A DNA stretch of 64,000 nt from positions 99,761 to 163,760 of the forward strand of contig CAZKEF010000010.1 in NCBI GenBank assembly GCA_964551735.1, in the 5' to 3' direction. The position numbers were made by a program, and so were the translations under genes. This document shows positions 7,287 through 18,112 of this stretch, piece after piece (the first letter of the stretch is position 1; the number at the start of each line of letters is the position of its first letter). The notes below the pieces were generated by a model. The model had not been told where the DNA came from and made no database searches. It saw only the letters and a list, made by a program, of their open reading frames with translations. This stretch comes from DAOUAT01 sp964551735. GTDB taxonomy: Bacteria > Chloroflexota > Anaerolineae > CG2-30-64-16.

Positions 7287-9674
7287 ATGAAGCGTTTTAA
7301 GCTATTCAGTCTGTTGGCCGTTTCGATCATGCTGTTGGGGATGGTGGCTGCTTGTGGGCAGCCGACTACCCCTGCGGCCCCGGCCGCGACGCAAGCGCCC
7401 CAGGCGACTGAAGTCCCTGCCCCGGCGGCGAAGAGGTTTAGCATCGGCACCAACGCCGAGTTCGCGCCGATGGAGTTCGTCAATCAAGCCAAGGAGCTCA
7501 CCGGCTTCGATATCGAGCTAATCAAGGCGATTGCTGCTGACCAGAAGTTCGAGATCGAGTTCCAGAATGTGGCGTGGGACGGTATCTTTGCCGGCCTGGA
7601 AGCGGGCCAGTATGATGCCATCATCTCGTCCGTCACCATCACCGACGAGCGCAAGCAGAAGTACGACTTTTCTGATGGCTATTTCGATTCCAATCAGGCC
7701 ATCGTGGTGCTGATTGATAACACAAGCATCATCGATGAGGGGACGCTCACCGGCAAGCGCGTCGGCGTACAGATCGAAACCACCGGCGCGTTCGCGGTGC
7801 GTGCGCTGGGCATTGACCCCAAACAATACGACGGCCCAGATTTGGCGTTGCAGGACCTGGTCAACGGCAACCTGGACGCCGTGGTTGTGGATTACCCGGT
7901 CGCAGCCGACTACGCGCTGCAGGCCGAGCAGTTCAAGGGCAAGCTGAAGATTGTGTCCGAGATCGCCACCAACGAGACGTTTGGGCTCGTGGCGCCGAAG
8001 GGCGATCCCAAGGGGATCCTGCCGCTGTTCAACGCCGGCCTGGCCAACCTGAAGGCCAGCGGCGCGTATGACGCGCTCTACGAGAAGTGGTTCGGCAGGA
8101 AACCGGGCGCGGCCGCGCCCGCGGCTGAGGAAGATCCCTGCGCTTACGGCGGCGAGATCAAAGCCATTGAGGCTGTGGATGCGCACACCGTCAAGTTCAG
8201 CCTGTGCTACCCTGACCCCGCCTTCCCGGCCAAAGCAGCCGATACCGCCATGCAGATCTGGCCGTCCGAGGCTTTGACGGCCGGCGCGACCTCCGGCGGC
8301 AAAGAGTGGTTGGAGAAGCCCGTGGGCACTGGCCCCTACGTAATGAAGGAATGGCGCAAGGGCGATCAGCTCATTTTGGAAGCCAACCCCAGCTACTGGG
8401 GTGAACAGGCCAAAACCCCGACCCTGGTGTTCCGCTGGAGTTCTGAGGCGGCCCAACGGTTGCTGGAACTGCAATCGGGCAACGTGAACGGCATTGATAA
8501 CCCCGGCCCAGACGATTTCGACGTGATCGAGGGCGATGCCAACCTTCAGCTGCTGCCGCGCGCCGGCACCAACATCTTCTACGTTGGCATGAACAACGTG
8601 TTCCCGCCCTTCGACAACGAGAAGGTGCGCCAGGCCTTGGCAATGGCGATCGATCGCCAGCGCATCGTGGACAATTTCTATCCGGTCGGCTCGATCGTAG
8701 CCACCCAGTTTATGCCGCCTAGCATCTTCGGTTACTCCGAGGGCCTCGACTGGTACGCATATGATCCTGATATGGCGAAACAGATCTTGACCGAGGAAGG
8801 GGTCTACGACGCCAGCGGTACGTTTAAGACCAAGATCTTCTACCGCGATGTGGTGCGCGGCTACCTGCCCGAGCCGGGGGTTGTGGCCCAGGATATCCAG
8901 GCCCAGCTTGCCGAGATCGGGGTCGAGGCCGAGATCCAGGTCATGGAATCGGGCGCGTTTCTCGACGCGGCCGATGCTGGCCAGCTCGACGGCTTGCACT
9001 TGTTGGGTTGGGGCGCCGATTATCCCGACGCCACGAACTTCTTGGATTACCACTTCGGCGCCGGCTCCAGCAAGCAGTTCGGCGAGAAGTTCCCGGATCT
9101 GACCGACGCGCTGCAGCGCGCGGCTGCCCTGGCTAACCAGGCCGACCGCCAGCCGATCTACGATGAGGCCAACGCGCTGATCAAGCAGCATGTGCCCATG
9201 ATCCCCGTGGCCCACGGCGGCTCCGCAACCGCTTTCCAGGCTGTTTGCGAGGGCGCGCACAGCAGCCCGCTGACCCGCGAGAAGCTGAACGTCATCACCT
9301 GCGGTGGGGATACGCTGGTCTTTATGCAGAACGCCGAGCCCATCAGCCTTTACTGCGCCGATGAGACCGATGGCGAAACCTTCCGCGCCTGCGAGCAGAT
9401 CAACGAGGCGCTGCTTTCCTATGTGGTGGGCACCACCGATGTGGAACCGGCCCTGGCTGAACGATTCGAGGCCAATGACGATCTAACCGAGTGGACCTTC
9501 TACCTGCGCAAGGATGTGAAGTTCCATGATGGCACCGACCTGGATGCTGAGGATGTGGTGACCTCGTGGGTGGCTCAGTGGGATGCGGCCAGCCCGCTGC
9601 ACACCGGCCGCGTGGGTGACTTCACCTACTTCCAGGCGTACTTCGGTAAGTTCAAGAACGCGCCGAGCGAATGA
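7287..9674 (+). CDS. Chimeric ABC substrate-binding lipoprotein: SBP_bac_3 domain fused to a circularly permuted SBP_bac_5 domain
   Basis: 795 residues. ATG 7287 follows GGAGGAG and begins a lipoprotein signal (VAAC, Cys23), so the longer upstream frame is rejected. Residues about 48-272 are a complete polar amino acid binding domain (FSIGTNAEFAPMEFV, NVAWDGIFAGLEAGQYDAI, ending ALYEKWFGRKPG). After a short Ala/Pro linker, residues about 285-672 are the middle and C-terminal part of a family-5 protein (KAIEAVDAHTVKFSLCY, GTGPYVMKEW, FPPFDNEKVRQALAMAI, MIPVAHGG). Residues about 674-795 then carry what is normally the N-terminal part (DTLVFMQNAEPISL, VEPALAERFEANDDLTEW, VKFHDGTDLDAEDV). Comparison with the protein at 2337 shows the order is swapped. 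Downstream genes encode both Dpp-type and GlnP-type permeases, matching the two domains. Confidence 0.88.
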   Translation: MKRFKLFSLLAVSIMLLGMVAACGQPTTPAAPAATQAPQATEVPAPAAKRFSIGTNAEFAPMEFVNQAKELTGFDIELIKAIAADQKFEIEFQNVAWDGIFAGLEAGQYDAIISSVTITDERKQKYDFSDGYFDSNQAIVVLIDNTSIIDEGTLTGKRVGVQIETTGAFAVRALGIDPKQYDGPDLALQDLVNGNLDAVVVDYPVAADYALQAEQFKGKLKIVSEIATNETFGLVAPKGDPKGILPLFNAGLANLKASGAYDALYEKWFGRKPGAAAPAAEEDPCAYGGEIKAIEAVDAHTVKFSLCYPDPAFPAKAADTAMQIWPSEALTAGATSGGKEWLEKPVGTGPYVMKEWRKGDQLILEANPSYWGEQAKTPTLVFRWSSEAAQRLLELQSGNVNGIDNPGPDDFDVIEGDANLQLLPRAGTNIFYVGMNNVFPPFDNEKVRQALAMAIDRQRIVDNFYPVGSIVATQFMPPSIFGYSEGLDWYAYDPDMAKQILTEEGVYDASGTFKTKIFYRDVVRGYLPEPGVVAQDIQAQLAEIGVEAEIQVMESGAFLDAADAGQLDGLHLLGWGADYPDATNFLDYHFGAGSSKQFGEKFPDLTDALQRAAALANQADRQPIYDEANALIKQHVPMIPVAHGGSATAFQAVCEGAHSSPLTREKLNVITCGGDTLVFMQNAEPISLYCADETDGETFRACEQINEALLSYVVGTTDVEPALAERFEANDDLTEWTFYLRKDVKFHDGTDLDAEDVVTSWVAQWDAASPLHTGRVGDFTYFQAYFGKFKNAPSE

Positions 9675-9681
9675 GGTTGGA

Positions 9682-9714
9682 TTGGCCCTGCGCCGCATCA
9701 CGGCGCAGGGCCAA
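9682..9714 (+). terminator. Strong hairpin after the chimeric binding-protein gene
   Basis: A perfect 14-bp stem (TTGGCCCTGCGCCG, 9682-9695, and its complement at 9701-9714) with a 5-base loop begins 7 bases after the stop codon. Only a weak CGTTTG tract follows. It probably trims or protects the binding-protein message and allows only part of transcription into the permease genes. Confidence 0.6.
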
Positions 9715-9720
9715 CGTTTG

Positions 9721-9912
9721 ATTACCGGCGTAGGGGCATGGCCGTTCGGCTGAGCTCGCGACGAAGCCTTGCACCCGCCCACGTGGTGCGAAACCAAGTG
9801 GGCGACCGCTGAGGGATCGCCCCTACACCGGATGACCGCAAGGGTGCGCCCATGCGTCGGGCGGACCGCCAGGGCATGCCCTGAGCGCAGCCGAAGGGGT
9901 TCGCCCCTACCA
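9721..9912. repeat. Cluster of short hairpin repeats between binding protein and permease genes
   Basis: The 260-base gap between 9674 and 9935 holds several short GC-rich palindromes of one style. The clearest is 9798-9826 (GTGGGCGACCGCTGAGGGAT then CGCCCCTAC), in which GGGCGA pairs with TCGCCC. Another is around 9892-9910 (AAGGGGTTCGCCCCTAC). The 9798-9826 unit is nearly identical to the 27-base units repeated at 30384-30463. No open reading frame in this stretch looks coding. Confidence 0.6.
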
Positions 9913-9934
9913 CCTCGCTTGAGGTCAGTTCACC

Positions 9935-11008
9935 ATGACCAAGTACATCCTGCAGCGCATCCTCGCCGCACTGCCGGTGCTGCTCGGCATCCTCTTTGTA
10001 ACGTTTACCCTTGCGCGCCTGCTGCCGGGCGATCCCTGTGTGGCGATCCTGGGCGAGAAGGCTAACGAGGTCACTTGCGCCGCGTTCAACGCCCGTTATG
10101 GCCTCGATAAGCCCATCACCACCCAGTTTGGCATCTACCTGCGCGATGTGCTGACGGGCGACCTGGGCATGTCGTTTCGCTACGGCCAACCCGTCACCCG
10201 CATGATCGCCGAGCGCCTGTCCGTCACTGTTGAGCTGGCTTTCAGCGCGATGCTGTTTGCGGTGATCTTCGGCATGTTGTTGGGCATCATCTCCGCCAAG
10301 CGGCACAGTTCCACCGTTGATGTGGTCACAATGATCGGCGCCAACCTGGGTGTTTCTATCCCGGTGTTTGTCCTCGGCCTGTTCCTGGCCTATGTGTTCG
10401 CAATCATCTTGAAGGATACGCCTTTTGCCCTGCCGCCTTCAGGGCGGTTGTCTGCCGGCATGACGGTGACTTCGCTGGCCGATCGGTTCGGCCTGGCGGA
10501 GGGGGACCCGCGTTATCGGCTGGCCCAGTTCTTCACGAACCTCTATTTCCTGAACGCCCTCGTCCACCTGGACGGCAAGTTGTTCCTGGACAGCTTGAGA
10601 CACATGATCTTGCCGGCGGTTGCCCTGGGCACCATCCCGATGGCGCTGATCGCCCGCATGACGCGCTCCAGCCTGCTGGAAGTGCTGGGGCAGGATTACA
10701 CCCGCACCGCGCGCGCCAAGGGCCTGGCCGAGCGGGTGGTGCTGATGCGCCATGCGCTGCGCAATGCCCTGCTCCCTGTCGTCACCATCATCGGCCTATC
10801 GCTCGGGTTCCTGCTCAGCGGCGCCGTGCTCACCGAGACGATCTTCGGCTTCTCAGGCATGGGGCGCGCCCTGTTCGATGGCATCACCGCGCGCGACTAC
10901 GCCGTGATCCAGGGGTTTACGCTGGTCACGGCCATCATGTTCCTGTTGATCAATTTGCTGGTGGATATCCTTTACGGCTTCCTGGATCCGCGCATCCGCC
11001 TGACATAA
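9935..11008 (+). CDS. Dpp/Opp-type ABC transporter permease (DppB-like), second system
   Basis: 357-residue inner-membrane permease. The N-terminus (ILAALPVLLGILFVTFTLARLLPGDP region) and the coupling loop (DYTRTARAKGLAERVVLMRHALRNA) are diagnostic of the DppB/OppB group. A central insertion around residues 150-215 (LPPSGRLSAGMTVTSLADRF and onward) is longer than usual. The gene belongs to the operon of the chimeric binding protein and should serve its permuted family-5 domain. It is followed 31 bases later by the DppC-like partner. Confidence 0.92.
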   Translation: MTKYILQRILAALPVLLGILFVTFTLARLLPGDPCVAILGEKANEVTCAAFNARYGLDKPITTQFGIYLRDVLTGDLGMSFRYGQPVTRMIAERLSVTVELAFSAMLFAVIFGMLLGIISAKRHSSTVDVVTMIGANLGVSIPVFVLGLFLAYVFAIILKDTPFALPPSGRLSAGMTVTSLADRFGLAEGDPRYRLAQFFTNLYFLNALVHLDGKLFLDSLRHMILPAVALGTIPMALIARMTRSSLLEVLGQDYTRTARAKGLAERVVLMRHALRNALLPVVTIIGLSLGFLLSGAVLTETIFGFSGMGRALFDGITARDYAVIQGFTLVTAIMFLLINLLVDILYGFLDPRIRLT

Positions 11009-11039
11009 TCGGTGGCCAACTCCGCCGCAGAGAAGAGTC

Positions 11040-12095
11040 ATGAATTCGTACGACGCGACCACATCTCCCGCCGAACTCATCGTGACTAAGCGCAGAAAAT
11101 CGCGCGGTTTCTGGGCCGAGGCGTTGCGCGACCTGGTGCGCAACCGGCGTTCCGGGCAGGTCGGTCTGCTGATCGCTTTGTTCTTGATCCTGCTGGCGCT
11201 GTTGGCGCCAGCCCTAGCGACTCACGATCCTAACGGCGTTCTGATCGGCAAGGAGCCGGGTGTCAAACGCCGGCAGCCGCCGTGCGTGAAAGCGGTGGAT
11301 ACCCTGCCCTCCCTGCCCATCGTGGATTTCTTCCGCTGCGATCCTGGTCAGCCGGAGCATTATTTCGGCACCGATGGCAACGGCCGCGACCTGTTCAGCC
11401 GCGTGCTGTTCGGTGCGCGCGTCTCGTTGAAGGCCGGCATTTACACTGTGATCCTGGCCGTGATCTCGGGCGTGTTGTTGGGTTCCGTTGCCGGATATCT
11501 TGGCGGGGCCGTTGACAACGCGATCATGCGCGTGTTGGATGTCGTGTTGGCGTTCCCCTCGCTCATCCTGGCCATCGCCATCAACTCGGCGTTGTTGACC
11601 ATCGCGGAGGGGAGCCTGCTCGCGCGTGGCCTAAGCTTCATGCAGCGCGCCTTCGGCTTTGAGGATATCGGATTGTTGACCGCGTTGATCTCGATTGCAA
11701 CCGTGTCCATCCCCACCTACGCACGCCTGGTGCGTTCCCAAGTGCTTTCGCTGAAGGAGCAGGAGTTTGTGACGGCCGCGCGCTCGATCGGCGCCCGGCC
11801 GAACCGTATCCTGTTCCGCGCTATCTTGCCCAACGCGACCGCGCCGCTGATCGTGGCCGCCACCCTGGGCATCGCCACGGCGATCCTCGACACGGCTGCG
11901 CTTTCCTTCTTGGGGTTGGGCGCGCAGCCCCCTACTGCTGAATGGGGCGCCATGATCGGCGCCGAGCGCAACCAGATGTTCACCTCCCCCCATCTGATCC
12001 TGTTCCCGGCCGTGGCGATTGTGCTGACCGTCTTAGGCTTTAACCTACTGGGGGATGGGTTGCGCGATGCGATGGATCCGCGCCTGCGTAAGTAA
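11040..12095 (+). CDS. Dpp/Opp-type ABC transporter permease (DppC-like), second system
   Basis: 351-residue partner permease. It shows YFGTDGNGRDLFSRVLFGARVS near residue 105, the coupling loop KEQEFVTAARSIGARPNRI, and the C-terminal signature GDGLRDAMDPRLRK. About 50 extra residues between the first span and the FGTD motif (NGVLIGKEPGVKRRQPPCVK and onward) form a larger extracytoplasmic loop. It sits between the DppB-like gene and a GlnP-type permease gene, which is an unusual order for either transporter class. Confidence 0.92.
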   Translation: MNSYDATTSPAELIVTKRRKSRGFWAEALRDLVRNRRSGQVGLLIALFLILLALLAPALATHDPNGVLIGKEPGVKRRQPPCVKAVDTLPSLPIVDFFRCDPGQPEHYFGTDGNGRDLFSRVLFGARVSLKAGIYTVILAVISGVLLGSVAGYLGGAVDNAIMRVLDVVLAFPSLILAIAINSALLTIAEGSLLARGLSFMQRAFGFEDIGLLTALISIATVSIPTYARLVRSQVLSLKEQEFVTAARSIGARPNRILFRAILPNATAPLIVAATLGIATAILDTAALSFLGLGAQPPTAEWGAMIGAERNQMFTSPHLILFPAVAIVLTVLGFNLLGDGLRDAMDPRLRK

Positions 12096-12124
12096 GCTTG
12101 GACGACACGAAAGGGGCCGTTCCC

Positions 12125-12976
12125 ATGAGCCAAACACCCACTCCCGTTGGATATCCACCTGGCTCCGCGCCCGCGCCGGTGCACAGCTCGCGGCCGCGCG
12201 AAGGCAATTGGTGGACGCGATTCGATCGCTGGTGGCTGCTCCTCATCGGCGCCTTGGTACTGGGCGCCGCGCTTTATATATTGCTCCCGGAACGCTACGC
12301 GCCCATCTTCCGGTACGTGTTAGGCACCTTCAGCGAGGGGGATGGCGTCTTTATGACCCTGAAGCTGACCGTGGTCTCCTTTGGGTTCATCCTGCTGGTC
12401 GGTATGATCATGGGCGTCTTCCGCGTCTCCAGTATCAGGGTGCTCAAAGGGTTCGCCTCGCTCTATGTCGAGATAGTGCGTGGAGTTCCGGTGTTAGTCT
12501 GGCTGTTGTGGATCTACTTCGGCCTGCCCGTGTTCTTCCGCGACGTGCTCGGCATGAAGGATGCCCGCATCGCTGGCTTTCCGGCTGCGGTGGCAGCCTT
12601 CACGTTTGCCTATGGCGCCTACATGACCGAGATCTTCCGGGCCGGCATCCAGTCCATCGCCAAGGGCCAGATGGAGGCTTCCCGCTCGTTGGGCATGAAC
12701 TACATTCAGTCGATGCGCTACATCATCCTGCCGCAGGCCGTGCGCGTCATTCTGCCGCCGGTGAGCAACGAATTCGTGACCCTGCTCAAGGATAGCTCGC
12801 TGGTATCCATCCTCGGCCTCGAAGATGTGACGCGGCGCGGCCGGGAATGGGTGGGACGTACCTTCGCCAGCTTCGACACTTACCTGGTGGTCGCGCTGGT
12901 GTATCTGATTTTGACCGTGTTGTTCACCCGCCTCAGCTCCACTGTCGAGCGCCGGCTGTCAGTTGAGAAGCGGTAG
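12125..12976 (+). CDS. Polar amino acid ABC transporter permease (GlnP/HisM type)
   Basis: 283-residue membrane permease of the His/Glu/Gln/Arg family. ATG 12125 has GAAAGGGG upstream and is preferred over an in-frame TTG at 12098. A Pro-rich cytosolic tail of about 28 residues precedes the first span. Family motifs include VEIVRGVPVLVWLLWIYFGLP, then YGAYMTEIFRAGIQSIAKGQ and EASRSLGMNYIQSMRYIILPQA (the coupling loop). Only one permease is present, so it probably works as a homodimer. It is followed 9 bases later by its ATPase gene. The matching binding domain is the N-terminal half of the chimeric protein at 7287. Confidence 0.93.
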   Translation: MSQTPTPVGYPPGSAPAPVHSSRPREGNWWTRFDRWWLLLIGALVLGAALYILLPERYAPIFRYVLGTFSEGDGVFMTLKLTVVSFGFILLVGMIMGVFRVSSIRVLKGFASLYVEIVRGVPVLVWLLWIYFGLPVFFRDVLGMKDARIAGFPAAVAAFTFAYGAYMTEIFRAGIQSIAKGQMEASRSLGMNYIQSMRYIILPQAVRVILPPVSNEFVTLLKDSSLVSILGLEDVTRRGREWVGRTFASFDTYLVVALVYLILTVLFTRLSSTVERRLSVEKR

Positions 12977-12985
12977 GAGGTCCTC

Positions 12986-13726
<741 letters not shown>

Positions 13727-13773
13727 GTGCCGCAACGCAGTGGATCGCGGCGTACAAAATCATCCCTGTATTT

Positions 13774-13829
13774 GGAATCGAGGCTTTAGCCGGTTTGACT
13801 CTCGACGCAAGAGACCGGCTGAAGCCTCT
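13774..13829. repeat. Dispersed palindromic repeat, family A copy 1
   Basis: GGAATCGAGGCTTTAGCCGG on the left pairs with an inverted right arm AGACCGGCTGAAGCCTC, in the gap after the GlnQ-type gene. The same design, with arms ending in CCGGTT/GACCGG, recurs at 22132, 28531, 38281 and 44281. Confidence 0.75.
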
Positions 13830-13873
13830 GCCCATAACCGGAGGGCGAATTCCGGGAAATTCAGGCCGCGACT

Positions 13874-13902
13874 TTGGTCATCTGCCAGTGTTGTGTTAAC
13901 AT
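13874..13902 (+). promoter_or_regulatory. Candidate promoter for plsY
   Basis: TTGGTC (13874-13879), a 17-base spacer and TAACAT (13897-13902), 41 bases before the plsY ATG. The boxes deviate from consensus, but spacing and position fit. Confidence 0.42.
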
Positions 13903-13942
13903 GCCAACAGGCTTTAGATCAACACTTGAAAGGTGATGCGCG

Positions 13943-14587
13943 ATGCTCTGGTATCATTTGTTACTTGCCGCTGTCCTCGGCTACCTGCTTGGCAGCATCC
14001 CTGTCGGTTACCTGGTCATTTATGCCATGAAGCGCCAGGATATCCGTAAGCACGGTAGCGGACGCACCGGTGGCACCAATGCCCTGCGCGCTGGCGGTTC
14101 TTGGGCTGGTGTGCTGACCGGCGCAGGTGATGTCATCAAGGGCATCCTGGCGATCGTGGCCGCTCGTTGGATCACGGGTGGGGCGCTGTGGGGCGATGTC
14201 GTGGCCGCGGTTGCTGCGGTGATCGGCCATAACTGGTCGGTGTACATGGGCTTCAAGGGCGGCGCGGGCACCGGGCCGAATATCGGAGCCTGCATCGCCA
14301 TTTGGCCGCTGTCCGCCCTGTGGCTGATTCCGCTGCTCCCCTTTGGGTTGAATGTTATTGGTTATGCGTCGGTAACTTCCATCGTGATCGGGGTTGTGAT
14401 TCCCGTGACCCTGGCGTTCCGCGCCGCGTTGGGCGCTGGCCCGTGGTTGCACGTGCTTTACGGCGGGTTGGCAGCCCTGGCCGTGATCTGGGCGCTACGA
14501 CCGAATATCAAACGTATTCTGAATGGCACCGAACCGCGCGCCCCCCGTTTGTTTGCGCGTGCTTCTTCCGCAGTTGTTAGGCGCTGA
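13943..14587 (+). CDS. plsY: Glycerol-3-phosphate acyltransferase PlsY
   Basis: 214-residue membrane acyltransferase that moves the acyl group of acyl-phosphate to glycerol-3-phosphate, the first step of bacterial phospholipid synthesis. The three PlsY motifs are visible: GSIPVGYL near residue 17, GSGRTGGTNALR near residues 39-50, and GHNWSVYMGFKGGAGTGPN near residue 95. The last motif differs from the usual FKGGKGVAT because the second lysine is alanine, so this may be a divergent paralogue. The length fits. GAAAGGTGA before the ATG may be the ribosome site. The gene stands alone, ahead of a strong terminator. Confidence 0.85.
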   Translation: MLWYHLLLAAVLGYLLGSIPVGYLVIYAMKRQDIRKHGSGRTGGTNALRAGGSWAGVLTGAGDVIKGILAIVAARWITGGALWGDVVAAVAAVIGHNWSVYMGFKGGAGTGPNIGACIAIWPLSALWLIPLLPFGLNVIGYASVTSIVIGVVIPVTLAFRAALGAGPWLHVLYGGLAALAVIWALRPNIKRILNGTEPRAPRLFARASSAVVRR

Positions 14588-14716
14588 GGAAGCTGTCCTG
14601 AGGCTTACGAACTGAATCCGAGGAGAGATCTGTATCTGTCCGGAGTCATAGATCGCCTGAGCGCGTGCCTTTCACCTTGAAATTGGGTTAGTTTCTTCGT
14701 ATGCGTTTATCAACTA

Positions 14717-14753
14717 CCCAGAGCACACCCGGCCGGATGTGCTCTGGGTTTTT
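14717..14753 (+). terminator. Intrinsic terminator
   Basis: A perfect 11-bp stem, CCCAGAGCACA (14717-14727) with TGTGCTCTGGG (14738-14748), and a run of five T. It is the textbook form, 130 bases after plsY, and insulates the acyl-CoA mutase genes from upstream transcription. Confidence 0.9.
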
Positions 14754-14781
14754 GTGGGAGCGATGGCGCTGGCTGCCTCGG

Positions 14782-14810
14782 TTGCGCCCTGCGCTGTCCC
14801 GGTGTATCAT
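14782..14810 (+). promoter_or_regulatory. Candidate promoter of the acyl-CoA mutase operon
   Basis: TTGCGC (14782-14787), a 17-base spacer and TATCAT (14805-14810). The predicted start of transcription is only about a dozen bases ahead of the ribosome site GAGAGG, directly downstream of the terminator at 14717. Confidence 0.55.
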
Positions 14811-14829
14811 GTGCTCTGAGAGGTGCGCC

Positions 14830-16512
<1,683 letters not shown>

Positions 16513-16564
16513 GTTACCCAAGCCGCGCGCGCTGTGTGTGCGCCCCGGCAAGAAACTTCCGATT

Positions 16565-16655
16565 ATCATGCTGAGCGGGTCGACAGCTCAAAGTCAACTG
16601 AGGCTTTTACGTTCGACCGGCATTTCAAGCAAGTTGGTTTTCAAACACTTCCACG
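16565..16655. repeat. Degenerate repeat remnants
   Basis: The 166-base gap between mutase subunits contains ATCATGCTGAGCGGGTC (16566-16582), which matches one end of the 132-base element at 39231, followed by TGAGGC and GACCGGC fragments resembling family A arms. It looks like an eroded insertion; no gene is seen. Confidence 0.4.
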
Positions 16656-16678
16656 GTTGAAGTGAGGAGCAGATATAG

Positions 16679-17074
16679 ATGACCGATCGCAAAATCCGCG
16701 TTCTTGTCGCCAAACCCGGCCTGGACGGCCACGATCGGGGCGCCAAAGTGGTCGCTCGCGCGTTGCGTGACGCAGGCATGGAAGTGATCTACACCGGCAT
16801 CCGCCAGACGCCGGAGATGATCGCTGAGGCCGCGCTGCAGGAAGATGTGGACGTGGTGGGCTTGTCCATCCTCTCCGGCGCGCACATGGCCCTGTGCCCG
16901 CGCATCGTCGAATTGCTGCGCAAGGAGGGCATGGACGATGTTGTCGTGCTGGTGGGCGGCATCATTCCCGACGACGATGTTGAGCCATTGAAGGTGTTGG
17001 GCGTCAAAGGAGTCTTCGGTCCGGGGACGAGCACCCAGGACATCATCGAGTTCATTCGTAATCAGGTGAACTAG
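16679..17074 (+). CDS. B12-binding small subunit of acyl-CoA mutase
   Basis: 131-residue cobalamin-binding domain protein. It carries the base-off/His-on motif DGHDRG (Asp16, His18, Gly21), where His18 should be the lower cobalt ligand. Further B12-domain signatures are SILSGAH and VGGIIPDDD. Its size matches IcmB-type small subunits that pair with a stand-alone large subunit. It sits between the large subunit gene (16512) and meaB, so the three-gene set forms a complete mutase plus its repair chaperone. Split archaeal methylmalonyl-CoA mutases have the same layout, so the substrate call rests on the large subunit. Confidence 0.93.
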   Translation: MTDRKIRVLVAKPGLDGHDRGAKVVARALRDAGMEVIYTGIRQTPEMIAEAALQEDVDVVGLSILSGAHMALCPRIVELLRKEGMDDVVVLVGGIIPDDDVEPLKVLGVKGVFGPGTSTQDIIEFIRNQVN

Positions 17075-17106
17075 CGTTGGAACGTACCAAGGGAGCGTCA
17101 GAGCTC

Positions 17107-18093
17107 ATGGTGCTTATCGATCAACTTCTCGCCGGCAATCGCCGCGCCCTAGCCCGCGTGATCTCGCAAGTCGAAGACGATGGGCCGGACGCGCATGAGC
17201 TGTTGGCCGCGCTCTACCCGCACACTGGGCGGGGCCACGTGATCGGCGTCACCGGCGCACCGGGCACGGGCAAATCCACCCTGGTGAACGCGCTGGCCAA
17301 GGCGTATCGGGCCGCGGGCCAGACCGTGGGCGTCATCGCGGTCGACCCTACCAGCCCCTTCTCCGGCGGCGCGCTGTTGGGCGACCGGGTGCGGATGCGC
17401 GATCTAGCCGGGGATCCGGGCGTCTTCATCCGCAGCATGGCGACTCGCGGCAGCTTGGGCGGCCTGGCGCGCGCCACCGCAGATGTCATCTCGGTGCTGG
17501 ACGCGGCCCGCTTCGACCGCATCCTGGTTGAGACGGTCGGCGTGGGCCAGGCTGAGATCGACATCGCCAGCGCCGCGCATACCACCATCGTCGTTGAGGC
17601 CCCCGGCCTGGGCGACGAGGTGCAAGCGATCAAGGCGGGCGTGCTGGAGATCGCCGACCTGTTCGCGGTCAACAAAGCCGATCGCGAGGGCGCCGACCAC
17701 ACGGTGCTGGCATTGCAGATGATGCAAGGGCTGGTGCCTGCGCCATCCGGCCATCACGGTGCCAGTCGCCAGACGGGCCACGCCGAGCCGGGCGCCCAGC
17801 CGGGCGGCGGCTGGCTGCCGCCCATCACCAGGACGGTTGCGCTGCGCGGGGAGGGTGTCGAGGCGCTGCGCGAGTGGGCGGAACGCCACGCCGCCTACCT
17901 GTGGGAGACGGGGCAGCTCGCCCGTCGCGAGGCCACGCGCGCAGCTTCCGCACTGGATCACATCCTGCGTGACCGCCTCCTGGCTGCCCTGCTGGCGCGC
18001 CTGCCGGAGGGACGACTCGATGACTTGACCGAGGCCATCGCCCGCCGCGAGATCGATCCCTACACGGCAGCCGAACAGCTCATCATCTCATAG
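17107..18093 (+). CDS. meaB: MeaB/ArgK-type G-protein chaperone of B12-dependent mutase
   Basis: 328-residue GTPase that loads adenosylcobalamin onto the mutase and guards against inactive cofactor. The P-loop is GAPGTGKST (about 50-58). VDPTSPFSGGALLGDRVRM, VETVGVGQAEIDIA and the base-recognition NKAD are all diagnostic of the MeaB family. ATG 17107 is used; a TTG at 17077, just after the B12-subunit stop, would add 10 residues and would tightly couple translation. A Gly/Pro/His-rich insertion (about residues 210-237, 17734-17815) interrupts the segment before the LRGEGV motif and is not usual for the family. Confidence 0.9.
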   Translation: MVLIDQLLAGNRRALARVISQVEDDGPDAHELLAALYPHTGRGHVIGVTGAPGTGKSTLVNALAKAYRAAGQTVGVIAVDPTSPFSGGALLGDRVRMRDLAGDPGVFIRSMATRGSLGGLARATADVISVLDAARFDRILVETVGVGQAEIDIASAAHTTIVVEAPGLGDEVQAIKAGVLEIADLFAVNKADREGADHTVLALQMMQGLVPAPSGHHGASRQTGHAEPGAQPGGGWLPPITRTVALRGEGVEALREWAERHAAYLWETGQLARREATRAASALDHILRDRLLAALLARLPEGRLDDLTEAIARREIDPYTAAEQLIIS

Positions 18094-18112
18094 ATCGAAA
18101 CTTGCCACCTCT

